Translations under genes and position numbers: made by a program
DNA from: Methanoregula formicica SMSP
Lineage (GTDB): Archaea; Halobacteriota; Methanomicrobia; Methanomicrobiales; Methanospirillaceae
Reading direction: 5' to 3'
DNA length: 64,000 nt
Assembly: GCF_000327485.1 (NCBI RefSeq)
Contig: NC_019943.1
Span: 1,178,001-1,242,000 of the forward strand
Notes under the pieces: model-generated
What the model saw: only the letters and a program-made list of their open reading frames with translations
Told to the model about the DNA's origin: nothing
Databases searched by the model: none
Shown: piece by piece, positions 7,820 to 19,479 of the stretch
Position numbering within the stretch: position 1 is the stretch's first letter
Layout of the letters: each line of letters starts with the position of its first letter

Positions 7820-10363
7820 ATGCATGACCGGGTAAGCACGGGTATATCTGGTTTCGACCGGGTCATCGATGGCCTCCGGCTCGGGGACAATGTTGTCTGG
7901 CAGGTTGATTCGATCCCTGACTACCAGCGGATGGTGGAACCCTATGTTATGCAGGCCCTCAAAGAAGGACGGAGGATGGTGTACGTCCGGTTCGGAAGCC
8001 ACGAGCCGCTTTTGCAGGATGCAGCGGAGATCCAGGTTTACCACGTTGATCCAACGCTGGGATTCGAGCACTTTGCAACGGAGGTACATACCCTCGTTGA
8101 ACGCGAAGGGAAGAAGGCATTCTATGTTTTCGACAGCCTGACGGATCTGCTGCAGTACTGGTATTCCGACCTGATGATCGGTAACTTTTTCCGGGTCAGC
8201 TGCCCCTTCCTGTACGAACTGGACACGATTGCCTACTTTGCAATTATCCGGAATGCCCATACGTACGGGACCATTGCCGGTATCCGGGAGACAACCCAGC
8301 TTCTTCTCGATCTGTATCTCGTGAACGGCAGGATCTATATTCACCCGCTCAAGGTCTGGCAGCGATACTCCCCGACAATGTTCTTCCCGCACCTGATCCG
8401 TGGGAACGAGGCCGTCTGCATCACGGCCAGTTCTGAAGTTGCGGAGCTCTTCTCCAGTGTCGAGCGCAAAGGCGAGAGGCTGGATTACTGGACGGTGGCA
8501 TTTGATCGCGCACACGAAGCCCTTACCCTCCCCCCAAAGCAGCAGGAGCCGGTCAAGCGGTCGCTCATGAACATCCTGATTGGCAGGCCTTCCCGGATGT
8601 TTGAACTCTGTGCCCGGTATTTTTCCCTTGCCGATATCCTTGCGATAGCCTCACGGGAAGTCGGGACCGGATTCCTCGGGGGGAAGAGTGTGGGGATGCT
8701 GCTTGCACGGAAGATCCTGGAGAAGGACGGGGGTAATCGGTTCCTGCACTTTTTAGAACCGCACGACTCGTTCTACCTGGGATCTGATATCTTCTACACC
8801 TATATTGTCCAGAACGGGTGGTGGCGTCTCCGTACGAAACAGAAAACGCGGGAGGGATATTACAAGTATGCACCCGATCTCCAGGAAAAACTCCTGCAGG
8901 GTATGTTCCCCAATACAATCCGTGAACAGTTCATGCAGATGCTGGAGTACTTCGGCCAGTCGCCCATCATTGTGCGTTCCAGCTCGCTGCTCGAGGATGA
9001 TTTCGGGAATTCCTTTTCCGGCAAGTACGAGAGCGTTTTCTGTGCAAACCAGGGAAGTCCTGAAGAACGGTACGAGGCATTTGAAAAAGCCGTCCGCACG
9101 GTATATGCCAGCACCATGGGTGAGGACGCTCTCGATTACCGGATGACCCGGGGGCTCGTTGACCAGGACGAGCAGATGGCAATCCTGGTCCAGCGGGTGT
9201 CCGGGGACCAGTACGAGGATGACTATTTCCCGCACATTGCCGGTGTGGGCAACTCTTCGAACCTTTACATATGGGACAAAACCATGGATATTGATGCCGG
9301 GATGCTGCGGCTGGTTTTCGGGCTCGGCACTCGCGCCGTGGACCGGACTGTCGGCGATTATGCACGGATTGTCTGCCTGGACGATCCGTCGCGCCTGCCC
9401 CCGATGAGTTATGGCGATGAAAAAAAATTTTCCCAGCACATGGTCGATGTCCTCTCGCTTTCGGAGAATGCGTGGCGCAACCGGGTACTGGAAGAATTTG
9501 TCTCGTATGATCTGAAGGTCGACCGGGCACTCTTCATGAGTGTCGATTCCCAGACAGTGAACCGGCTGCGGGAGATCGGGCGGACTGATATTAAAGTACC
9601 TTACATACTTGATTTCAGGAACCTGCTCAACGAGACGGAATTTCCTGCACTGATGAAAGAAATGCTCGCGCTGCTTTCAACCGTATACGACTATCCGGTT
9701 GATATCGAGTTCACTGCGAATTTCAAATCGGAAAGCAACTTCCGGGTGAATCTTTTACAGTGTCGTCCGCTCCAGACGAGGGGTCTTGGCCGGACCGTTG
9801 AGCTGCCGTACCTTGCTGATGTAAATGACTGCATCTTCTCCGGCAAAGGTAATTTCATGGGAGGGAATGTACGGATTCCGCTCGACTTTATTATCTATAT
9901 CAGCCCGCAGGAGTATTTGCAGCTCAGCGAGCAGGACAAGCATGCAGTTGCACGGCAGATCGGGGTTCTGAACAGCAGGCTGAAAGGAAAGAATGTGATG
10001 CTGCTTGGCCCGGGAAGATGGGGTACAACGACCCCGATGCTGGGGGTGCCGGTGCGATTTGCCGAGATCAGCAACATGGCGATTATCGGGGAGGTGGCCT
10101 CAATGGAAGCCGGGTTCATGCCGGAATTATCCTACGGAAGCCATTTCTTCCAGGATATTGTAGAGTCCGGCATATTCTATGTGGCAATTTTCGATGGGCA
10201 GAAAGATGTTGTCTTCAACGCCCACCGTATCCTGGATCAGGAAAACGTTATCGCGGAGATGTCGGGCGGGAATGATCAGCTTGCCCATGTCATCCATGTG
10301 GTTGCAGCTTCCGGGATTGAAGTTTATTCAGATATCACAACCCAGACTGTCCTTTGTAAATAA
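7820..10363 (+). CDS. KaiC-like (degenerate) plus PEP/pyruvate-binding domain fusion protein
   Basis: An 847-residue protein. Residues 1 to about 260 resemble a RecA/KaiC-family domain (STGISGFDRVIDGLRLGD), but the expected P-loop glycine-lysine-threonine is replaced by QVDSIPDY, so ATP hydrolysis there is doubtful. From about residue 290 it matches the N-terminal ATP-grasp domain of PEP synthase and pyruvate phosphate dikinase (FLGGKSVGM, IIVRSSSLLEDDFGNSFSG near residue 380, LLQCRPLQTRG near 655). The swivelling phosphohistidine and PEP-binding barrel domains are absent. An ATG at 7820 with AGGTG upstream is preferred over an earlier frame start. It lies between glnA and amt. Role unknown. 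Confidence 0.8.
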   Translation: MHDRVSTGISGFDRVIDGLRLGDNVVWQVDSIPDYQRMVEPYVMQALKEGRRMVYVRFGSHEPLLQDAAEIQVYHVDPTLGFEHFATEVHTLVEREGKKAFYVFDSLTDLLQYWYSDLMIGNFFRVSCPFLYELDTIAYFAIIRNAHTYGTIAGIRETTQLLLDLYLVNGRIYIHPLKVWQRYSPTMFFPHLIRGNEAVCITASSEVAELFSSVERKGERLDYWTVAFDRAHEALTLPPKQQEPVKRSLMNILIGRPSRMFELCARYFSLADILAIASREVGTGFLGGKSVGMLLARKILEKDGGNRFLHFLEPHDSFYLGSDIFYTYIVQNGWWRLRTKQKTREGYYKYAPDLQEKLLQGMFPNTIREQFMQMLEYFGQSPIIVRSSSLLEDDFGNSFSGKYESVFCANQGSPEERYEAFEKAVRTVYASTMGEDALDYRMTRGLVDQDEQMAILVQRVSGDQYEDDYFPHIAGVGNSSNLYIWDKTMDIDAGMLRLVFGLGTRAVDRTVGDYARIVCLDDPSRLPPMSYGDEKKFSQHMVDVLSLSENAWRNRVLEEFVSYDLKVDRALFMSVDSQTVNRLREIGRTDIKVPYILDFRNLLNETEFPALMKEMLALLSTVYDYPVDIEFTANFKSESNFRVNLLQCRPLQTRGLGRTVELPYLADVNDCIFSGKGNFMGGNVRIPLDFIIYISPQEYLQLSEQDKHAVARQIGVLNSRLKGKNVMLLGPGRWGTTTPMLGVPVRFAEISNMAIIGEVASMEAGFMPELSYGSHFFQDIVESGIFYVAIFDGQKDVVFNAHRILDQENVIAEMSGGNDQLAHVIHVVAASGIEVYSDITTQTVLCK

Positions 10364-10509
10364 AGAAAATGGGCGGGGAAATACGGTTAGAAAATTTCTG
10401 GATTTTGTCAAGAAAATTTTAAGATTTGCCACCAATAATTAACCAGCCTGCATATTGTGCTGAAATAATTTTTTTCGCTCTGGTGTGAAACCCTTCGGTT
10501 TCATGCACG

Positions 10510-10554
10510 TTTTTTTTAAAAAATTCCTTTTCGTTTCCTTTGTTTTGTTTTTGT
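10510..10554 (+). terminator. T-rich terminator candidate
   Basis: A run of seven or more T residues followed by further T-rich blocks, about 150 bases after the PEP-binding gene. Archaeal transcription usually ends at such T-tracts on the non-template strand. Confidence 0.4.
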
Positions 10555-10673
10555 AAGGATTGAAAAAATCCAACTCATCTGAGGCCATGTACCCGGATTA
10601 GTCTGAGTATATCTTTCACTCATTGAGAAAACCCCATTGGTTGCTAAAAACAATAATTTTAAATATTTATGAA

Positions 10674-10687
10674 GGAAATTTCTTTCT
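10674..10687 (+). promoter_or_regulatory. NrpR-type operator candidate before amt (one mismatch)
   Basis: GGAA-ATTTCT-TTCT differs from the GGAA-N6-TTCC consensus at one base. It lies immediately after the TATA-like stretch, as in glnA. The shared placement strengthens the case for nitrogen-controlled repression of amt and the PII genes. Binding is inferred. Confidence 0.45.
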
Positions 10688-10877
10688 ACCAAACTGAAAC
10701 GAAAAACCGTGTATATGTGGTCTCTGGAATGAACGGGAACTCGCTCCCGGCAGGAGAGGCACCGGATTTATCTTCCGGCATTAGCCTCCCTGGAAGGAGA
10801 TGTTCCTGGTAAGATCCCTGGAAAATCAGTGGTCTTTCTGCCAAGGGGATAATGCAAACAGATAACAGGTGAAACGA

Positions 10878-12080
10878 ATGGCACTAGATTCTGGAGCAAC
10901 TGCATGGATCCTTGCCTCAACGGCGCTTGTCATGCTGATGACGCCCGCGGTGGGATTCTTTTACGGGGGACTAGTACGCAGGAAAAATCTGATCTCCATG
11001 ATCACCCTGTCGTTTGTCGCCTTTGCACTGGTAAGTATCCAGTGGGTCGTGATCGGGTACTCGTTTGCGTTTGGATCGGATGTCAGCGGATTCATCGGGA
11101 ACCTTGAGTACCTGGGATTGAACAACGTGACCATGGAACCCGGAGCATTCAGTCCGGTCGTGCCGGGGCTCCTGTTCATGGTCTTCCAGCTCGTGTTTGC
11201 AGCGGTGACGATGGCCATCGTAACTTCGGGCATTGCCGAACGCGTCAAATTCAGCGCATATCTGGTGTTTGCCCTGATCTGGACAACGATTGTCTACGAC
11301 CCGCTCGCGCACTGGGTGTGGGGTGGCGGCTGGGCGGCACAGTTCGGTGCGCTGGATTTTGCCGGGGGAACGGTAGTCCACATCAGTTCAGGGTTTGCGG
11401 CACTAGCGCTTGCACTCGTCATCGGCAAACGCGTGGGCTTTGGCAAGTACGTGATGGAACCCAACAATATCCCGCTGACCATTCTCGGGGCTGCGCTCCT
11501 CTGGTTCGGGTGGTTCGGGTTCAATGCCGGCAGCGCGGTTGCGGCAAACGGCCTTGCAGCAAATGCGTTTGTAACAACAAACACGGCAGCAGCAGCGGGT
11601 GCGCTTGCCTGGATGCTGGTCAGCTGGCTCAACGGCCGGCCGAGTTCCCTTGGATTCGTCAGCGGTGCAGTTGCAGGGCTCGTCTCGATCACACCGGCAG
11701 CGGGGTTCGTGACACCGATGGCAGCAATCGTGATCGGCGCTGTCGGGGGCGTGTTCTGTTACTGCATCATGCTCTGGCGCATCCGGAAAGGTCTTGACGA
11801 GAGCCTTGACGCGTGGGCAATCCACGGCATGGGCGGTCTCTGGGGTGCACTTGCAACCGGTATCTTTGCAGTGGCTGCCGTTAACGGTGCATCAGGTCTG
11901 ATCGAAAGAAACGTGCACCAGTTCGTGGCAAATGCAGCGGGAGCGCTTGCAGCGGTTGTCTACGCATTCGTTGTTACCTACATCCTTGCAGTTGCCATCG
12001 ACAAGACGATCGGCCTGCGCGTGACGGAAGAAGAAGAGTATGTCGGCCTTGATCTCTCGCAGCACGGTGAGCGCTGCTGA
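10878..12080 (+). CDS. amt: Ammonium transporter
   Basis: A 400-residue Amt/Rh-family channel for ammonium uptake, with about eleven membrane segments. Family marks include [17 protein letters not shown] at the N-terminus, [17 protein letters not shown] and [16 protein letters not shown]. The pore histidine regions are [20 protein letters not shown] and the preceding helices. The ATG at 10,878 follows AGGTG at good spacing, and an in-frame GTG nine bases earlier is less likely. Two PII genes follow, the usual partners that block the channel when nitrogen is sufficient. Confidence 0.95.
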   Translation: MALDSGATAWILASTALVMLMTPAVGFFYGGLVRRKNLISMITLSFVAFALVSIQWVVIGYSFAFGSDVSGFIGNLEYLGLNNVTMEPGAFSPVVPGLLFMVFQLVFAAVTMAIVTSGIAERVKFSAYLVFALIWTTIVYDPLAHWVWGGGWAAQFGALDFAGGTVVHISSGFAALALALVIGKRVGFGKYVMEPNNIPLTILGAALLWFGWFGFNAGSAVAANGLAANAFVTTNTAAAAGALAWMLVSWLNGRPSSLGFVSGAVAGLVSITPAAGFVTPMAAIVIGAVGGVFCYCIMLWRIRKGLDESLDAWAIHGMGGLWGALATGIFAVAAVNGASGLIERNVHQFVANAAGALAAVVYAFVVTYILAVAIDKTIGLRVTEEEEYVGLDLSQHGERC

Positions 12081-12090
12081 ATGGGGGTGA

Positions 12091-12929
<839 letters not shown>

Positions 12930-13000
12930 GCGTATACCGGAAGGAGGAATTTTCCCGGGGAAAATCTCCTGCGTTTTTTAAAAATGTGGATGAAAAACCG

Positions 13001-14152
13001 TTATTGGGTTCTCTGCCGTTCATGGATGGTGAACGCGTCAATGATCTGCAGCGTGATCCGCGCTCCGAGCGTGGGCTGGATGGTCTCCAGCCAGAGGAAA
13101 AAACCGACCTTGGGGGGTGTGGGGCGCTCAAACTTGAAATGCCCGTCTTTCATCTGCACGAGTTTATGGTACTCTTTCTTCTGCCGTGACCTGAGGTAGA
13201 TGATCAGTTCATACCCGGGAAGATCGGTTGCGATGATCGCTTTGGAATACTGCCGGGAAAAATCCTCAAAAGCAATCTTTTTCCCTTTCACGGTCATCCC
13301 CCACGTCTCGCAGACCGCCCTGATCGCGGGGGGGAAGAGCCCGCCATAGAGCACCTTTTTGACCAGCTGGCCGGTAGGCCCGGGGATTTCAGGGCTGATC
13401 CGGCCGGGTGTATGGGCGATCCCGGTAAAGATCCGGTTCTTCACCTCGTCATGATAGCCCTTGTAATTGAACGGGTGTTTCATCCTGATATCCGTTGCCC
13501 GGATCAGTTTCGGGTGCTCCTCTGGCACGTTATAGATGATGCGGGGGCGGTAGTGCTTGACAAGCGACTTGATCTCCTCGCAGGAACTGGTATGGATGAT
13601 CGCGTTGGTCTTGTCCTTTGCCAGCCGTTTGACAACGGAATAGTTGGAGAGATCGAACGATGAGACAAGGAGGAACGGCGTGATTTTCTGGTTGTACAGG
13701 TATCCCAGCAGTTTCTTCTTGTACGCGATCTCGATCTCGAACTCCTTTAAGTCAGCCGGCGAGGTTACCACTTCGGCAAAAGCGACATGGTTGTCCGAAT
13801 CCACGAGCAGCATGTCGAACTCGGCAAGGTCCTGGCCGTTGCCCCGGATGGTGATATCCCCGTATTTTGAGTAGAACAGTCCGTTCTGCCCGACCTTCAC
13901 ATTCTCGCGCCGGCGGGGGGCATCGGCACCTTTCATGGCAATATACTGGATCGTGTCGGTCTTCTTTGCGATGTCAAGGAACATCTCGTAGACAATGGCC
14001 TCGAACCACCGGCCCTCAGCAGTCCGCATCGGCTCGATATCCGGGGAGAAGAGTTTCCTTCTCTCAATCTTATTCATGTGCCGCGTGGCATTGATGGCAA
14101 TGGCCGCTGTCGGTTTAAAATGCCGGAAATTCGCATTGAGCCACGGGATCAT
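13001..14152 (-). CDS. Unknown protein with a PD-(D/E)XK-like core
   Basis: A 383-residue protein that I do not recognise. Around residues 90-140 it has the pattern LAEFDMLLVDSDNHVAFAEV followed by a charged helix EFEIEIAYKKKLLGYL. This resembles the PD-(D/E)XK nuclease core, except that the catalytic lysine of the E-x-K motif is valine, so it may be inactive. The start is uncertain. The ATG at 14,152 lies about 30 bases after a TATA-like GTTATTTACT, which favours a near-leaderless transcript. An internal ATG at 14,077 is the alternative. It is convergent with the PII genes and follows gdhA. Confidence 0.6.
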   Translation of the reverse strand: MIPWLNANFRHFKPTAAIAINATRHMNKIERRKLFSPDIEPMRTAEGRWFEAIVYEMFLDIAKKTDTIQYIAMKGADAPRRRENVKVGQNGLFYSKYGDITIRGNGQDLAEFDMLLVDSDNHVAFAEVVTSPADLKEFEIEIAYKKKLLGYLYNQKITPFLLVSSFDLSNYSVVKRLAKDKTNAIIHTSSCEEIKSLVKHYRPRIIYNVPEEHPKLIRATDIRMKHPFNYKGYHDEVKNRIFTGIAHTPGRISPEIPGPTGQLVKKVLYGGLFPPAIRAVCETWGMTVKGKKIAFEDFSRQYSKAIIATDLPGYELIIYLRSRQKKEYHKLVQMKDGHFKFERPTPPKVGFFLWLETIQPTLGARITLQIIDAFTIHERQRTQ

Positions 14153-14301
14153 GGTTATGACAATGAATCTCTGTGGTAATAGTAAATAACCATCTGCCTT
14201 GCAGGGACGTATCTGCCCGGTTGGCGGATTTCTGGCCGGGATCACAGATAACCGGAGACGGTGCGAAGCAGTCGTTGCCGGATCAGAAAAGAAAAAAGGG
14301 A

Positions 14302-16013
<1,712 letters not shown>

Positions 16014-17120
16014 TCAGATCCTGATGAGTTCGTACTTCCGTCTCCCCATCCCGATCTCCTCGCCATACCGCACCTGCCGGTACCCGTCCGTCTGAACGTG
16101 GACGCCCGTGAACTTGTCCTCCCCCGGGTGATGGTGGGTAGTGAGGAGCGAGTCCCTGTACCCCTGCTGCTGGTTCACGAGATCGAAACTCGCGGCATCG
16201 ATTGCTACCGGGTCCTTTGATGCAAGGATGCCGATGTCCGGCACAATTGGCGCATCGGAAAACGGGAAGCAGTCGCAGTCCGGCGTGATCCGGATCAGGA
16301 AATTCATGAACCCGACCTTCTTCTCTTTCCCCTTCATTGCCCCGCACGCGTACTCAACCATCCGCTCCATGAACTGCGGGATCTCGGTCTCCCAGTCAAT
16401 ATCAATCGCATGCTCCGGGCATGCGTGCATGCATTCGAAGCAGCCGATGCAGAGCTCGTGGTCGATAACGGACTTTTTCTTCTTCACGGTTATCGCATCT
16501 TTCGGGCAGACCTTCATGCACGAAGCGCAGCCCGTGCACTTCTCCGGGATCGTGAACGGCCGTGCATTGTGCTGTGCCCGCTTTCCTTCCGGCGGTGCAC
16601 AACCCATGGCCATGTTCTTGATCGCCCCGCCGAACCCGGAGACGATATGGCCCTTGAAGTGGGAGAGGACGATCATGCTGTCGGCAGCGGCAATATCCCC
16701 GGCAATCGACACATCGTTGAAATGTTTCTTCCCGATATTCACCTTGTGGATGTTCTTCCCGTTCAGCCCGTCTGCAATGATGACCGGGGCACCGGCAACA
16801 GCATAATCGAACCCGTGGAGGATTGCAGTACCGATATGCTCGACAGCGTTCGATCGTGCCCCCAGGTACAGGGTATTAGTATCGGTGAGAAACGGCAGGC
16901 CTTTACACTCCCTGACCTTCTCCACAACCTGCCGGACATAGACCGGGCTGATGAACCCGTCGCTCCCCACCTCGCCGAAATGGAGCTTGATGGCGGTCTT
17001 GTCCTGCGGCGCAATGAGATCGGAAAACCCGGCCACATCGAACAGCCGTCGCACTTTCTCCGTTGTCGCTTCCTTGTCGGAAAACGCACGGAGGCTCGCA
17101 AAATACACGGGACTCTTCAC
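16014..17120 (-). CDS. DUF362-family protein with two 4Fe-4S clusters
   Basis: A 368-residue protein. The N-terminal 190 residues and the C-terminal part belong to the DUF362 family (KLHFGEVGSDGFISP, HFKGHIVSGFGGAIKNMAMGC, ILASKDPVAIDAASFDL). A ferredoxin module is inserted in the middle (CTGCASCMKVCPKDAI and CIGCFECMHACPEHAI). Such proteins are common in methanogens and other anaerobes, are predicted to be soluble electron carriers, and have no established reaction. The GTG start at 17,120 is chosen from the GGGGAG eight bases upstream. That GGGGAG lies inside a perfect hairpin. Confidence 0.85.
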   Translation of the reverse strand: MKSPVYFASLRAFSDKEATTEKVRRLFDVAGFSDLIAPQDKTAIKLHFGEVGSDGFISPVYVRQVVEKVRECKGLPFLTDTNTLYLGARSNAVEHIGTAILHGFDYAVAGAPVIIADGLNGKNIHKVNIGKKHFNDVSIAGDIAAADSMIVLSHFKGHIVSGFGGAIKNMAMGCAPPEGKRAQHNARPFTIPEKCTGCASCMKVCPKDAITVKKKKSVIDHELCIGCFECMHACPEHAIDIDWETEIPQFMERMVEYACGAMKGKEKKVGFMNFLIRITPDCDCFPFSDAPIVPDIGILASKDPVAIDAASFDLVNQQQGYRDSLLTTHHHPGEDKFTGVHVQTDGYRQVRYGEEIGMGRRKYELIRI

Positions 17121-17124
17121 TACG

Positions 17125-17147
17125 AACACTCCCCTGCGGGGAGTGTT
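17125..17147 (-). promoter_or_regulatory. Perfect hairpin containing the ribosome binding site of the DUF362 gene
   Basis: AACACTCCCC/GGGGAGTGTT form a perfect 10-bp stem with a three-base loop. On the minus strand the 3' arm carries GGGGAG, the best Shine-Dalgarno candidate, eight bases before the GTG start. Folding would hide it, so translation may be controlled by opening of this stem. Confidence 0.5.
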
Positions 17148-17247
17148 GACACCCATACCGTATAATCCCGCCGGTTAACCGGAGGAAAAGATCGCCGGTC
17201 CCCGTGATGAAGACACGGATGAGGGATACCTGAAAAAAGGAGAGAAA

Positions 17248-17736
17248 TTATTCCCGCTTGCCAAGCTGGTGGTCGAGCCAGAAGAGGTGGCCGACAACAT
17301 CGCCAAGCACCTTGATCTGGGAGAGGATCTCGCTGGCATTCTGCTCCTCCTCAACCTGCTCCCTGACAAACCACTGGAGCATCTCGAAGGTTGCGTGGTC
17401 CTTCTCCTTGATGGCAAGGTCCACGAGATTGTTGATCATGCCCGTGACCTTCTGCTCGTGGGCATAAGTCTCTTCGAAGACCTTCCCGGCCGATGTCCAC
17501 TTTGCCTTTGGGGCCTCGATTGCTTCGAGTGCGATCGTGCCACCGCGTGCGATGATGTAATCATAGATCTTCATCGCGTGGGCCTGCTCCTCCTTTGCCT
17601 GGATCCGCATCCATGTTGCAAAGCCCTTCATGTTTGCGGTCTCAAAGTACGCAGACATTGCCAGGTACAGGTACGCGGAATACATCTCGCGGTTGACCTG
17701 CCGGTTTAATGCAGTTTCCATAGACTTCGTTAACAT
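17248..17736 (-). CDS. ftn: Ferritin (non-haem, bacterial type)
   Basis: A 162-residue ferritin that stores iron as a mineral in a 24-subunit shell. Ferroxidase-type residues are seen in NREMYSAYLYLAMSAYFE and KEEQAHAMKIYDYI, then NLVDLAIKEKDHATFEMLQWFVREQVEEE. There is no haem-ligand methionine signature of bacterioferritin. The ATG at 17,736 follows GGAGG at good spacing, and a longer frame is not needed. It lies between the DUF362 gene and a TPR gene on the same strand, with gaps of about 100 bases that suggest separate promoters. Confidence 0.93.
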   Translation of the reverse strand: MLTKSMETALNRQVNREMYSAYLYLAMSAYFETANMKGFATWMRIQAKEEQAHAMKIYDYIIARGGTIALEAIEAPKAKWTSAGKVFEETYAHEQKVTGMINNLVDLAIKEKDHATFEMLQWFVREQVEEEQNASEILSQIKVLGDVVGHLFWLDHQLGKRE

Positions 17737-17832
17737 GCGGATTCCTCCGTCAGATCGTGAAATTGGTTTTCCGTTTGATAATAGTTTCGATAGCCGCAAA
17801 AAAGGAGAGATATGCCCGCCGGCAGGAGCGGG

Positions 17833-18297
17833 TTATCGCTGGTTGCGGATCTTCTTTGCTTCCGCGTGCATGTCGAGGATGATCTCGAGTTCGAGCGACT
17901 TCCCGTATGCTTCCTGGGCCTCGTCGCCCCGGCCCATCTCGTCGAGGCAGACCCCCTTGATGTACCATGCCGTGACATCGTTCGCGTTCAGGGTGGACGC
18001 CCGGGTGCTCGCAGCAAGGGCGTCCTCGATCCGTTCCAGATAGAAGAGGGCAAGCGCTTTCTTGGACCAGGCCTCGGAAAGGTTCTGGTTGATGGAGATG
18101 GCCTTGTCGCAGTCGGCGAGCCCCTCCATGTACCTGCCGGACTCGATCAGCGCCGAGGCCCGGAGGAAAAGCCCCTCCGCATAGTTCGGGTCGAGCGTGA
18201 GAGCCTTGTTGTAATAGGCGAGCGCCTCTTTGTATTTCGTCCTCTTTGCATAGGAGAGCCCCTTCTTTGCCAGCTCCACGGCTTCCTTCAGTGCCAT
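17833..18297 (-). CDS. Tetratricopeptide repeat protein
   Basis: A 154-residue protein made almost wholly of about four TPR units. Helix pairs are clear: AKRTKYKEALAYYNKALTLDPNY, GRYMEGLADCDKAISINQNL, ERIEDALAASTRASTLNAND and GRGDEAQEAYGKSLELE. There is no signal peptide or enzyme domain. TPR arrays serve as protein-binding scaffolds and the partner cannot be read from the sequence. It ends about 100 bases before the ferritin gene and starts 34 bases after the next gene upstream. Confidence 0.85.
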   Translation of the reverse strand: MALKEAVELAKKGLSYAKRTKYKEALAYYNKALTLDPNYAEGLFLRASALIESGRYMEGLADCDKAISINQNLSEAWSKKALALFYLERIEDALAASTRASTLNANDVTAWYIKGVCLDEMGRGDEAQEAYGKSLELEIILDMHAEAKKIRNQR

Positions 18298-18331
18298 ACC
18301 CCGCCTCCAAAAACAGTTCCGCCGTTCATCT

Positions 18332-19345
18332 TCATGCCCCCTCCAGTGTATCGGTAATAAGATCGCCGAAGATCCGTTTCAGCGCACCCTTCTCGTGCTC
18401 CGCTTTGTGGTCGTGGGCATCGAGCAGATGCTTGGGCGGTTCCCAGACAAACCAGTCCCGCATGGTCATGTACCCGATCAGGTTGTCGGTCAACAGTTTC
18501 CCGACCTTGTACAGGTCGTAATAGTAATCGATCGTGGGCTCTTCCTTCCAGTCCACCGGCCCGAGCGGCTTCTCGATGATGGAGAGCATGTTGTCCCCAA
18601 AGACCTTGGACTGGTACCAGGCCGTGTGCGTCCACCGGGTGGTCAGCATCTCCTTGACCTCGAGATGGTTGAACTTCTTCATCTGCGGGATATTCAGGAC
18701 CGGCATCAGCTCGTCTGCCGGGAGGGTCTTTGCAAGGTACATGTCCCGGGCATAGAACATTGCCTTGTTGAGAACGAAATACCGGCGCGGGACAATGGAC
18801 TCCTGCTCCATCATCTCGTCCATGTCGTTCTTGCTCTCCTTCATGATATGGTAGAGCTGGGTCTTCCGGATCTTCGGCATACGGTGATACACATCAGCGT
18901 TGATGATCGCGTTCCACGGGATCTCGTTGATGTCGTCATTGAAATGCGAGAAGAGAATGAAGAGCATCTGGATGAGTTTCTGCACTGGGAGCTTGTTCTC
19001 CTTCTTTGCTTCATCCTTCAGGGCATCGATGTAAATCTGCCTCATCCCGTTATACACCGAGTCAGCGTTATAGGAGCAAACCTTGTACTCTCCCTTCTTT
19101 GCCGCAGCGCCCTTGATCAGGAGGTGCGTGCAGTGTTTCGCGATGATGAAGTCTTTTAAGAGCCCGACATACTGCGCCGGGAAGATGATGACGTTGGTGT
19201 CGATGTCGTAGGTGAACTTGTCGACGAGTGTGCCCCCGGGCTCCGCTTCCGGCTGGCGCAGGAGCGACACTTCGGTATCGAGCAACTCTTCGGTGTGTGC
19301 AAGGATCCTCCGGATCGGCTTGGATAAGGGCATCTCGGTCTTCAT
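18332..19345 (-). CDS. Conserved-looking hypothetical protein (337 aa)
   Basis: I do not recognise this protein. It looks genuine: balanced composition, a GGTGAT ribosome site before the ATG at 19,345, and a TATA-like ACTATAAAT about 75 bases upstream. It is soluble, mostly helical and rich in charged and aromatic residues (IDYYYDLYKVGKLL, MRDWFVWEPPKHLLDAHDHKAEHEKG near the C-terminus). No metal-binding or nucleotide-binding motif stands out. The histidine-rich tail is the only unusual feature. Confidence 0.65.
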   Translation of the reverse strand: MKTEMPLSKPIRRILAHTEELLDTEVSLLRQPEAEPGGTLVDKFTYDIDTNVIIFPAQYVGLLKDFIIAKHCTHLLIKGAAAKKGEYKVCSYNADSVYNGMRQIYIDALKDEAKKENKLPVQKLIQMLFILFSHFNDDINEIPWNAIINADVYHRMPKIRKTQLYHIMKESKNDMDEMMEQESIVPRRYFVLNKAMFYARDMYLAKTLPADELMPVLNIPQMKKFNHLEVKEMLTTRWTHTAWYQSKVFGDNMLSIIEKPLGPVDWKEEPTIDYYYDLYKVGKLLTDNLIGYMTMRDWFVWEPPKHLLDAHDHKAEHEKGALKRIFGDLITDTLEGA

Positions 19346-19479
19346 GGGAAAATCACCGGGGCGGATCCGAACACCGTCCCAAGGATCTGTGGGTATTACA
19401 ATAGTTCGTACCGGTGCATTTATAGTATACACATTTCGGTGAGGAAAAAGAAAAAACAGGAGAGGTTTGATGAATTTCC

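Larger units (their letters stand above)
10364..10877. other. 514-base intergenic region: terminator side and amt promoter
   Basis: No gene is seen. The left part is AT-rich, with a T-tract typical of archaeal termination. The right part holds a TATA-like stretch (TTTAAATATTTAT near 10,658-10,670), an NrpR-like site, and then a leader of about 180 bases to the amt start. The leader contains GGGA/TCCC and a looser GGAA-N7-TTCC (10,792-10,806), so leader-based control is possible. Confidence 0.5.
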
